Part shown: one piece after another, positions 1-10,340 of the stretch | How the letters are laid out: the number at the start of each line of letters is the position of its first letter | How positions within the stretch are numbered: position 1 is the first letter of the stretch | From: Mesodorylaimus sp. YZB2_4 | Lineage: Eukaryota > Nematoda > Enoplea > Dorylaimida > Dorylaimidae | Length of the DNA: 64,000 nucleotides | Assembly: GCA_030248295.1 (NCBI GenBank) | Contig: JASANH010000072.1 | Span: 248,001-312,000, forward strand | Reading direction: 5' to 3' | Notes under the pieces: model-generated | What the model was told of the DNA's origin: nothing | Database searches by the model: none | What the model saw: the letters and a program-made list of their open reading frames with translations, nothing else | Made by a program: the position numbers and the translations under genes

Positions 1-469
1 AGGGCTGACCAGAGGATGGCTCAAGCCACAGGAACCAACCCACGCAGTCCACGGACACTTATTGAGATCGTTTACTGTCCCACACCAATAAGGCCGTGTA
101 GACTCACAATTCGGGGAGCAGCCGCACGTGTCGGCCGTCAAAGGGGTTCTGACGGACCTGAGCCCGCAGTGCTCACAGAGCAAGTTCGGACCAGGAACTC
201 AAAACTAGTTCTCTAATGATGCCTGCAATCAGACCAGTCACTCGACCTACCTCGCTCTCGGTCTCGTGCTGGCCCTGAATTAGGAGAGGCTGTCCGGTTC
301 CCTGAACAAGTGCACTCATAGGCCAGAGGGCATAGTACATGCCTATTACATGTGGCAGCACTTCTAATGAATATGCTCGTGTGACGTTGTTGTGATAACA
401 CACGCATATATGCTTTTTCGACCCAAGTAAAATGCAGTAAGCTTGATGTCACGCTGGGTTGATAATAAA
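1..469. other. No recognisable gene
   Basis: Only short open frames without recognisable domains, start context or splice structure. Nothing here could be tied to a known family. Confidence 0.5.
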
Positions 470-600
470 AATAACGATATTTAACGCGTTAACGATATTT
501 TTTGGAACGCGTTAACGATTAACGGTAACGATATCTTTTTGGCAGGATATCGTTAACTGTAACGATAAACGATATCTTTTTTCGCTAACGATATCAACAC
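470..600. repeat. Cluster of AACGATAT / GTTAACG palindromic motifs
   Basis: The unit TAACGATAT and its reverse complement recur about eight times in 130 bp, mixed with GCGTTAACG and the palindrome GATATCGTTAAC. It ends exactly where the open frame of the downstream gypsy element begins. It could be a degenerate satellite or a foldback terminus. Confidence 0.6.
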
Positions 601-603
601 TAG

Positions 604-3600
604 ATCCGAGCCATTGAAAGTGGTCAGAAACCATTTTCGTCCTGCGGATGTGAACACACAGACCTACAGTATGATAATGTGAAAACGGCATTGAGAAATT
701 ACTACAAGCCGAAGGTAACTGTGTTTTCGGCCAGGCTCGATTTTATGAAACGCAATCGAGTAAATGGCGAGTCATTCGGTCAGTATGCTAATGCGCTTCG
801 GGAATTAGCAGATGCTGCCAAGTATGGTGCGAATGTCATTGACTTTCAGCTACGGGATCGCTTCGCGGCGGGTATTCGTCACGAGAAAGTAGAAATTGAG
901 ATCCGTCAAAAGTGGCCCACTGGACGTGAAGGGAACAACGACGTGACATTCGAGCAAGTAGTTAGCTTAGCGGAAGCTATCGAAAGAGCCAAAAATGAGT
1001 GCGCCAAAGGCCGAGTAGAAGATGTTTCGATTAAAAAGACGTCTTCTCGTCCAAAGCAGATGGAGTCTGGGCGGAAGTTGAGAAAGGATCAGTCATCGGC
1101 TGGTACTTGCGGACGATGTGGAGGTGCTAGACATAACGATGAGTCAAAGTGTCGAGCTGCCAATGCAACCTGCAACGAGTGTGGACAGCTGGGTCATTAT
1201 GCTCGTATGTGCCGTAGCGCCAAACATCCCCGGAATCGTGCTAGCAAGAAAAGCAAGTCAAAGCTGAAAAGAGTGTATGGCGATGAATCCGGCGATTCTG
1301 AATCAGAAGGCACGAGAGAGACCGATGATTCAACGGATGGTATGTCGGCTTACAAAGCGAGAAGGAAAATTGATGTTTCGTCTACGAAGGCAGTGGTCCG
1401 CACAAAGCTGAACGGTCGGCCAGTGACTATGGATTTCGATACGGGGGCGCTACAGTCCACGATTGGAAGTGAAACGTGGAAGGCTATTGGCAGCCCTCCT
1501 TTAAAGCCGACCAAGCCACTACATGTGTACGGAGGACCGCCATTGGAATTGCTGGTGGAGACGACTGTTGACGTGGAAGCTTTTGGACAGCTTCATGTGT
1601 TCAAAGTCGTCGTTGCGAACGTAGACGATGTGCCTTCATTCGGTTATGACTGGGCTTTAGCGTTCGGGCTTTTTGAGAAACTGAAAGGCCTGGGCATCAA
1701 ACAAGTACGAACCGAGGTGACTCAAAGCGAGGCGGTTGGTGCCATGAAGGCTATTTCAACATCGGCAGCAACCGTGAAGGCGAAGGCACTCATGGAAAAA
1801 TACAAACAGCTGTTTTCAGAAAAAGGAGGACTGATCAAAGAACACAAGGCCGTAATACGATTGCGAGAGGGAGCGATTCCAAAGCGATTTCGAGCCCGAC
1901 CAGTTCCATTTGCGCTGCGTAAGCGTGTGGAAAAGGAATTAGAACGTTTAGTAGAAGCGGATGTTTTGGAAAAGATAGATCCATCGATTACACCAGTCGA
2001 GTGGTGTAAGCCTACCGTGAATGTGGAAAAGAAAACCGGCGAAGTGCGAATTTGTGGCGATTTTAAAGTGACAATCAACATGGACTTGATTGTGGATGAA
2101 CATCCAATGCCAACGTTTGAGGAAATAACCGCCAAGCTAAACGGAGGTAAGAAATTCTCCGTCATAGATTTAAAAGATGCCTTCTTGCAGCTGCCAGTGG
2201 CGGAGGAGTCTCAGAAATACCTGGTAATCGCGACTCATTTGGGATTTTACCGTTATAAACCTTGCCCATTTGGCATTTCATCCGCGCCTCAATTGTTCCA
2301 ATCTATCATGGATCGAATTCTGTTTGGCATTCCTAGGACTGTTTGCTATTTGGATGACATTCTTGTTACTGGATCCACCGACGAGGACCATCTCAAGAAT
2401 TTGCGGGCTGTATTCGTTCGATTGGAGTGTTCAGGACTTTGTACTCGTCCTGACAAGTGCAAATTGATGCAGGATTCGGTTGTCTACCCGGGCCATCGCA
2501 TTGACTCATCCGGAGTGCATCCAACAGATGATAAAATTATTGAAATCCGTGATCAGCCAGCACCCAAGGATGTTACCCAACTGCGGTCATTCCTAAGTTT
2601 GGTGAATTACTATTCTCGGTTCATTCCACATCTTCAGGGTATGTGTGCCCCGTTACATTCACTTCTTCACAAGGGGGCAAAGTGGGAATGGTCACACGAA
2701 TTCGATTCAGTTTTTCACAAAGTGAAGGAATATTTAACCCGCGATGCTACTCTTGTCCATTTCGACGAGAATCCGAAATTAGTTGTGGCTTGCGATGCAT
2801 GTGAATACGGACTAGGTGCTGGTGCTGGATTATTGCAACGTTATCCTGATGGTACTGAACGACCGATTGCATTCGAGTCTCGCACTCTTCGAAAATCAGA
2901 GAGGTCTTATGCATCGATTGATCGGGAAGCTCCAGCTTTGGTTTTTGGAGTGACCAAGTTTCATCAATACACCTACGGAAAGCGGTTTATTTTAGTCACT
3001 GATCATAAGCCACTGCAGCATATTTTTGGACCTAACAAGGAGTTACTAAAAACAGCAGCAAATCGTCTGACTAGATGGGCTATTCTGCTAAGTGGATATT
3101 CGTACGACATCGAGTATCGACCCGTCAAGGACAATGCATCAGCTGATGCGTTGAGCAAATTGCCGCTGCCTAATGTTGGAAGATCGACTGAGGAGGAAGA
3201 GATTGCTAGCGACATTCGGCATATTAGCGAACGACGATTGGAGGATCTGCCTGTTGACAGCAAAGAACTGAGAATCAAAACAGGTACGGACCCCGTTTTG
3301 GCGAAAGTTATGAATTTTATGGCAACTGGGTGGCCTGACAAGCGACGTGTCCCTCCGGAATTAGCTTCATTCTATGAAAAGAGAAATGAACTGTCGTTGG
3401 ATAAGGGAGTTATCATTTGGCATGGACGTGTGGTTGTCCCAAAAGCTTGTCGACAAAAAATTCTGGCGATGCTTCATTCTGGGCATTTGGGGATTGTGGC
3501 TACGCGTGACCTAGCACATCATTACGTGTGGTGGCCACAAGTTGATGCCGAAATTGAGATATTCGTCAAATCATGCCAAGCCTGTCAGCAAAACCGAGTT

Positions 3601-4596
3601 TGGCCTGCGGAAGTGCCACTGTACTCGTGGAATGTACCCGATGGACCGTGGGAGCGTGTGCACGTGAACTTTGCTGGACCAGTCGACGGGAAAATGCTTT
3701 TTATTCTCATCGATGCATTTTCCAAATGGGTTGAAGTCAAGATCATGAAGAAAGCAACATCAGCTAAAGTGATTAACGTTTTGACTGAATGGTTTTCGAG
3801 ATTCGGATCGCCATTGCAACTTGTCAGCGACAATGGGCCTCAGTTTATTTCATCAGAGTTCGCTCAGTTCTGCAAACAATAGGGTATTACCCATATTAGA
3901 ACCACCCCATATCACCCGAAAACTAATGGACTAGCTGAAAGATTCGTTCAAACCTTGAAAAATCGTTTAGTAGCGACTGATAAAGGGACTTTAGACCAGC
4001 GATTACAGTCAGTCTTGATGGCTTATCGCATGTCAGCGCAAAAGACAACTGGACAAACACCATCGGAACTGTTTCTGAAACGGAGACTACCTAATTTATT
4101 GGATAGGTTAAAATCCGATCCCAAACGCCTTATGCAGTTGGAGGTTACTAAGCAAAAAGTGGCGTACGATCAGAAAGCCTAGGAGCGCTCTTTTGTGACA
4201 GGATCACCAGTGTGGGTTCAGAACGAAAGAACTGCAGGATGTGCGGAAGGTACGGTTAAGCGTCGCACTGCTATGCATTCCTACGAAGTGACGGTCGATG
4301 GTGCAGTGAGAAGGAAACACGCTGATCAACTTCGTGAGCGTGTGGCGTCATCCGACCATGTGACTGATGCGCATCTTGGGGAAACTGCGACGGAGCCGGC
4401 TGCAGCATCACCTGTAATGGAACATGGTTCTGGAAGTCCGTCAGTCTCTCCACCCACTGAAACGCCCAGTGTTCGTCGATCCGAGCGTCAGCGCCGTCCT
4501 GTGGCTCGCTATGGTTATGACACATCGACCAAGGTGACTCGTTTGGAAAATGAAGCCAAGGGACGCAAAGCTATTGGCTTGGGGGAGAAGATGTGA
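604..4596 (+). pseudogene. Ty3/gypsy gag-pol polyprotein, 5'-truncated, two in-frame stops
   Basis: The frame is open from 604, just after a stop, and enters gag without a plausible ATG, so the gag N-terminus and 5' LTR are missing. Order seen: capsid-like region; two zinc knuckles (about 1108-1212, the second a classic CX2CX4HX4C); retroviral-type protease with FDTGA at about 1435-1449; reverse transcriptase with YLDD at 2347-2358; RNase H (DACEYGLGA); integrase with an HHCC finger (about 3470-3595), SDNG and a distal E in NGLAERF; then a basic C-terminal tail. The reading frame is unbroken except for TAG at 3880-3882 and 4180-4182. The first integrase catalytic Asp, expected in the HxDFAGP motif, is Asn (AAC at 3667-3669). 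RT order before RNase H and integrase places it in Ty3/gypsy. The element is not autonomous. Confidence 0.93.
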
Positions 4597-4811
4597 TATA
4601 AGTGATTTGAATATCGCGCGCGCGTGTTATACGCACCGATTCTCGTATGATGTTTCAATATGATTCACGCGCAGACTAGAGGAGGCATAGGAGCGGAGTG
4701 AAGGCAGGCGGTTGAGTGTTGGTTGAGACTTTGAGGTAAACGGTCTGGTTGGCTCAGTGTACTTCAATGCGCAGTCTGAATACCAATACGCGTAAGATCG
4801 ATAACGCGACA
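4592..4811 (+). repeat. Putative 3' LTR of the gypsy element
   Basis: A purine-rich tract (GGGGGAGAAGA, 4581-4591) directly precedes TGTGATATAAG. A matching end, GCGACA, lies at 4806-4811, giving a 220-bp TG...CA segment that overlaps the last codons of the polyprotein. No partner LTR lies upstream of 604, so the ends cannot be confirmed by alignment. Confidence 0.5.
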
Positions 4812-5029
4812 TTACCCTCTGTGTGTCTCCACTAGGAGCACCTCCACATGAGGGCATCTCGTGCCAGCACCAGCATCCCTGGATGATACTGGGCGAGAAG
4901 AGGGACCTTCCCGACTGGTGTTTTGGAACCAGTTTCCTTATTCTTTACTTGTTCGGCATCCGAGTCGCCCAGAGCCAGGTTGGCAAGGCCAGCGACGGAC
5001 TTACTAAACAGCCGTCCTCAGCCACAACA
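4812..5029. other. Intergenic, no gene recognised
   Basis: A 90-codon frame crosses this stretch, but it resembles nothing known and runs into the tRNA-like repeat that follows. Probably the body of that repeat. Confidence 0.4.
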
Positions 5030-5098
5030 GAACTGTGGCCTCCCGGTCAGGGTTGTTGGCCCAAGCAATGTGTGACCAACGCCTTAACTAAGTGAGCC
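5030..5098 (-). repeat. tRNA-like SINE head (degenerate)
   Basis: On the minus strand the sequence begins GGTGGCTCACTTAGTTAAGG, close to an RNA polymerase III A box. A G/C-rich anticodon-like arm and a poor B box follow. Pairing is too weak for a functional tRNA, so a tRNA-derived SINE is the likelier reading. Confidence 0.35.
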
Positions 5099-5099
5099 A

Positions 5100-5410
5100 C
5101 CGCGGCTTTCTCGGAGTAATTTCTGCGTAAGGGTCCATTTATAAGTTCTTGGCAACTCTGCTTAATGGGTGGGGCTTGCCATAGTCTGACCGTGACTTAT
5201 GATCTGACCCTGGGCCAGGGACATGGTCACATCAGTGGATGCTAGCATTCGACAACAGGTTTTAACTGTTTAAAAAGTCATAACCCTTACGTTCCTCCAA
5301 CCGTAGTGAAGGATCTGACAGAAGCTGGTTTCCAGCTCTACACAGTATGACTTTGTAGCGGTATCATGTGAGGACTAGATGATATCGGGAACGAAATTGA
5401 AGTCCGCAAA
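5100..5410. repeat. Dispersed repeat, copy 1 (partner at 17.87-18.30 kb)
   Basis: Ordered short matches to 17,870-18,300 in the same orientation: GAGTAATTTCTG; an AATGGGTGGG block followed by GCCATA; and a TATGACT block followed by GTATC. Spacing is similar in both copies, so this is an old interspersed element. No coding capacity was seen. Confidence 0.5.
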
Positions 5411-5640
5411 CCACTGCTCACAGAAATTTAAGCAGGCCATTCACACATTCTGACGTCTTTTACGAGCAAATATGAATAACAAATTCAAATTTTAGCATTT
5501 ATGAATTTTTGCCTGTAAAGCTTCGTGAGTTATCTTGCGACGGGTGAGTCTTTTATTAATTTTTGACCATTATGGATAAAAAATATTGGGAAACCTTGAA
5601 CATAAGTGGAAAATTGACGGATTTTTCTTATTTGAGGATT

Positions 5641-7165
5641 CTATCGCAGAAAATATCCAACTCCTGATGGCTGTACTCTCATTTTGCATTCGGTCATAAA
5701 TTCTGATGGCGCCAGGTTTACTATACCAAAATCAGGATGCGTACAAAGTTTTAAAAATTGTGTGAAGATTTTTAATTGGAGCGAGAAGTCGACAATCATC
5801 CGCGAAAGCATCCAAGGAAAAGTCAGGATATCGATATTTGAGCTCCACAAGCAGAGGATCCATACAGGCGATAAATAATACAGGCCTAAGCACGCTGCCT
5901 TGAGGGACGCCACTAACCACTGGCAAGTCAGCTAAGGCGCAGTCACGAATTGTGACATGCTGGGTTCGATTCGATAAATAGGACTTGATCCACGCAAGCA
6001 ACTCGACTGGAACACGATGATGATTTTGGAGTGTCGACAATAAATGGCAACGGGGAATCTTATCGAAGGCTTTTGCCAAATCGAAATAAACCGCAAGGAC
6101 GAACTTATGATTAGGACTATCCGACCAATCATAGATCTGTTGCGCAGTAGAAATGAGCGCAGCATTTGTTCCTCGACGCTTCCAGAACCCATGCTGGTCA
6201 GGCGAAATCTGAATAAATTTGTGCAGCAATCTGTCCACATGTTTTTCTAATAATTTTGATAAAATCGACAGAAGCGATATCGGCCTATAATTACTGATTA
6301 ACGGCTTGTCCCCTGGCTTTGGTATTAGGACAACTTTTGCTGATTCTCGCATCGATGGAAAAATGCCCGATTCAATTGATCTATTGAACAAAGCCGCGAG
6401 AGCAGGGCAATGTGATGTTGCGATGTTCTTCAAAATCGACACAGTGAGATCGTCTCCACCAGGTCCGCTACGTGACTTCAGTAGACGTATGCAGTTCAAA
6501 AAGAATTTGCTAGGCACTAAATAGTCGGATTCATCAATAGTGACCGACGGGAGGTGCTCAAATATACCATAGTCAGTAGATTTAAAATTTCTCGCAAATC
6601 GCTCATTGAATGCATTTAAAATAGCAAATGAACCAAAGATAGGGCAGTTTATATCATCCCGTAAAACTGTAGGAATCGATTGATCATGTGTTGATAGTGT
6701 CCTGAAAGCGGCCTAAAAGTCGTTAGACGACTGATCATCAGTGAAAGTGTTGACAATGAAATCTCGCTTTGCTTTAAAAATTTTTTCTTACATTTGCGTT
6801 GCAAATTTTTGAATATGTACTCATTAGTAAGATTGCCATCTCGCTTTCAACGTTTATACGCCGCATTTTTCTCTTGTATGAGGCGAAGCAGACAGCTGTT
6901 CATCCAAGGACATCGCTTGTCCATGCGAACCAAACGTTTGGGCACATGCTTGTTCAGAACTGAATTCGGAGAGCTAGCCAATTGTTGGCAGGACTCATCG
7001 ACTGTTGACGACGAGTTTACTGCTCAAGGTCCAGGGTCGATATGTGATCATTAACTTCAGCCCAGTCCACTCGTTTGATCAGCGGAATGGTACGCCTGTC
7101 AGGCACTCGTTTCTTTAAAGCACCCGAGGCAAGAATCGATAATGTCGAGTGATCAGAAGTGGAAG
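5641..7165 (-). pseudogene. Non-LTR retrotransposon (CR1/jockey-like LINE) ORF2 fragment
   Basis: Read on the minus strand from 7165, the relic starts with the end of an apurinic-type endonuclease (TSDHSTLSI). It continues into the endonuclease-RT linker and gives a 261-codon open RT segment at 6517-5732. RT landmarks are SNYRPISLLSILSKLLE, DQHGF, FDLAKAFDKIP, SGVPQGSVL and FADD (usual form YADD). A TAG interrupts the frame near 6713. A frameshift near 5745 moves the thumb region into another frame (5641-5913). It is a diverged relative of the LINE at 7.85-10.34 kb. The 5' and 3' ends are missing and it is inactive. Confidence 0.88.
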
Positions 7166-7649
7166 AGAGTGGCATCAGAAGTGGGAATGAAATCTCTCCC
7201 GAAAAGGTCAGAGAAAAGGAGTCAGAGAAAATGCTTGTCGGGTCAGGTTTGGGTTTTGGATTTTAGGTTCCGAGGCAGGTCGGGAACACTTTCCTTACCT
7301 GATCGGACCTAGGGGCTGAATTCACAAAAAGCGCGGTGTGACTGAAAAGAATTGGGTGCAATTCGATCGAGGGTGAAGGGGCACACATAATGGCCTGAAT
7401 TCAAACACGATCGCCCATAACTAGGCGCGGTGGGGGCCTAACCCATTTAAGGCCACAGGCCAGGCTAGCTTAAACGCTGCTCGATGTTAATGGCCAAAAA
7501 ATTGCTACTGTAGTAAAAATCTAGCCATAATGATGCAGGTGCGTGTTTTCTCGCTTTTTATAATGTCGCAACTTTGTCGCTTCCCACGCGACTGTGATTA
7601 TTAGCGGACTCGGCCATATAGGGCCGTAATTCTGTCAGATGCAAAATGG
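7166..7649. other. Intergenic, no gene recognised
   Basis: No long frame, no repeat partner in the window, and no RNA-like fold noticed. Confidence 0.4.
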
Positions 7650-7735
7650 GTAGGGTTGGTTGCATACAAAATACGCATACTGTCCGCAAAGTTTGTGCAT
7701 CGTATTGAAATTTGGATGCGTATACAGTATGCGTA
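7650..7735 (-). repeat. Interspersed repeat rich in GCGTATAC, copy 1
   Basis: Shares GCATACAAAATACGCATAC and GAAATTTGGATGCGTATAC with the reverse complement of 51,040-51,205, and the second block with 23,545-23,675. Short palindromes of the GCGTATACGC type are scattered through it. It is an interspersed element of unknown class. Confidence 0.6.
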
Positions 7736-7737
7736 CT

Positions 7738-7852
7738 AAATTATATATTCTAAAATTATTATTATATAATTATTATATATAATATATATTATATATATTA
7801 TTATATAATTATTATTATTATTATATATTATTATTATTACATATTCTAAAAC
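7738..7852. repeat. AT-only microsatellite (ATT/ATAT)
   Basis: About 115 bp of pure A and T, dominated by TAT and ATT units. It ends the LINE reading frame abruptly. The sequence TATATTCTAAAA stands on one side and CATATTCTAAAA on the other, so the array may have expanded from within the LINE. Confidence 0.85.
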
Positions 7853-10340
7853 TGATCTCACACAAGCATCGTAAACTGTGCCAAGAACTGAAGGGCCCAC
7901 ATGACGACCAAGTTTTCGACGCAAGGCACCCAACATGGAAGTAGCTTTTCGCACAACGCTGCTAACATGTTCGCTAAATTTCATGTCGTTAGTGAAAAGG
8001 ACTCCCAAATACTTAACCTCGTTGTATACAGTTAGAGGCTGACCGCGCAAAAAAAGTTTTGGTTGACGAGTGAGCTTACCATGACCATAGCGAAAAATAA
8101 TAGCCTAAGATTTCGACAGATTAAAATCGAGACCAGCCAGATCGACCCAGGAGGATACAAAGTCGATGGCAGGCTGGATTAGATGTTCGGCGTCATCGAG
8201 GGAATGTATGGGAGCCAGGATACAAGTATCGTCGGCATACGCTTGGTTCCTGAATTCTGGGAAGCTCTCGTTGAATCGACGGAGAAGTGCATCGAAAAAG
8301 GCCACGAATAAAGTAGGACCGAGGATGCTGCCTTGCGGGACGCCAGAAGTCACTCTAGTAAGGCTGGACGAGCATCCATCGACCACTACTCGTTGGGAGC
8401 GACCAGTCAAATACGACGAAAGCCAGCGTATCAATTTAGGAGGTACTTGATGATCATGTTGCAGACCATTTAATAATAACGTATGACCGACTTGATCGAA
8501 AGCTTTCTTCAGGTCCAGAAAACTGCCCACCACGAATTTATACTGCTTGGAGTTTAGGGAGTCGTGGATAAATTGGCTAGCAGATATAAGGGCACTGTTT
8601 GTTCCTAGACGCTTCACGAAACCGTGCTGATGATCAGATAATGACAAAAAGGGGCTGATCAGTCGATTAATGTGACGCTCGAGAAGTTTCGACAGAACAG
8701 GAGGAAGTGAAATCGGCCGATATGATTTCAGACTGTTCTTGTCGCCAGATTTTGGGATCGGGGTCACTTTAGCGATCTTCCAAGAGTCAGGGAAACATTC
8801 TTCATCGAGCGATCGATTGAACAATAGGGTTAAAGCGGGAGTGATCGAGGGGGCGATGTTTTTGATAATGGGAACAGTCAGGCCATCATCCCCCGGGGCG
8901 CTGTTTCTTTTCAATCCACGGATGTCCTGGAATACAGAATGTTCACCTATCATAAGGTCAATACTATGACCGTCTTCATCAGATGGCGGATGAAATAAAC
9001 TATAGTCAGAGTTGTTGAGGTTCATTGCAAATTGATTGTTCAATGCCTCAGCTTTCTCGCCAGGACTTAATAAAGGGCGATCAAATTCGTCGACCAAGGC
9101 AGGAATTTTTCGAACAGAAGGCGCCAGCCGGTTATAAGCAGACCAAAATGCAGCTGGAGAATCAACGTTTGAAAAACTGGATTTAATGAAGTCGATTTTC
9201 GCCTTACGAATTCCTTTTCTACACTGCGAGCGTAGTGACAAAAATATATGCCGATCGATTGTCGAACTGCTCTTTTTCCACGATTTATAAGCCAAATTTT
9301 TGCGACGAATCATATCGAGCAGGTCAGAAGTCATCCACAGAGTGCGTTTATCGTACCGAATGTCACGCTGAGGAATCAATTCAAGCAGAAGCTTGCTGAC
9401 AGAATTCGTAAAATCAGAACAAGCGTCAGTGACAGTAGGGGCAGATGACACAAGTTTGCACAGATCCAACTGTCCGATGCGGATATTGACCAAATCCCAA
9501 TTGACGCGCTTTAATAACCATACTCGACGAGTGTCTGGTGGACGATGGCAAGGGCGGCCATACAGCGACACGGAAATCGATGAATGGTCTGAAGTTGCGA
9601 TGGGCGGTAAGACGTTAGTTGAAACATGTCGGCTGGGATTACCGATGATCACCAAATCAAGAAGCGATCTATCCTTCCACGTTGGGCTGCTCACCGTTTG
9701 AATCCCGCCGAGAGCCGATAGCATGTGTACTAGACGGCGACGAGCAGGAGAGTCAGTTAGATAGTCAACATTCAAATCACTAATAATGATTACCTGATGC
9801 AGACCACGGCCAAATGAGCGAAGTACGTAATCACATAAAGCATCGACCGCAGCGGGGGAAGTTTTCGGAATGTAAACATTGATGCAAACGATGATGCGTC
9901 GTCCAGAACCTATCCGCACTGTCAGGACCTCAAGGTCTTTATGGTTGATTCCAATTTCCGATGGAGCTTTCAAACGAATCCACGGTATGGAATGAGCCAA
10001 ATAGAACGCCACGCCGCCGCCACCTTTCTTCCGATCCTGTCGAAGATGATCGAAACCAGGTACAGAAATTTCTTGGTCAGAAATTGTCGAATCAAGTTTA
10101 GTCTCAACGACGCCATAAAAATCATATCGCCCAGCTAAAAGTTCGGACTTAAAATCTTCACGTTTTCCAAGGAGGCTATTGATGTTACAGAATCCAAAAT
10201 TCCATGTAGCCATTATAAAAATCAATAGAAACTTTGGGGGATGCATAGCGCAAACCGGTTTTACAGAGGCGAAAGAAAACACCGAAGAGAGAGAACAGAG
10301 CCCGACCGCTCTCCGTGCCATCCCGACATCCCCCTCTCAA
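7853..10340 (-). pseudogene. CR1/jockey-like LINE ORF2, endonuclease plus reverse transcriptase
   Basis: A 738-codon frame runs from 10321 to 8105 on the minus strand. Endonuclease landmarks are NINSLLGKR, VVETKLD, ISDLNVDY and SDHSSISVSL. RT landmarks are APGDDGLTVPIIKNI, SYRPISLPPVLSKLLE, HQHGF, DLKKAFDQ, SGVPQGSILGP and AYADD. A TAG at 8105-8107 interrupts the frame. The same frame then continues through the thumb region to about 7853, where an AT-rich microsatellite replaces the rest. The stop and the lost 3' end make it defective. No ORF1 was found, so the 5' end is probably truncated as well. It lies head-to-head with the BEL element. The junction is somewhere in 10,320-10,345, and the LINE probably inserted into the BEL copy. 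Confidence 0.92.

Noticed and set aside
2270-2467. Alternative-frame ORF inside the gypsy RT
   Set aside because: It overlaps the well-supported RT frame and has no independent similarity.
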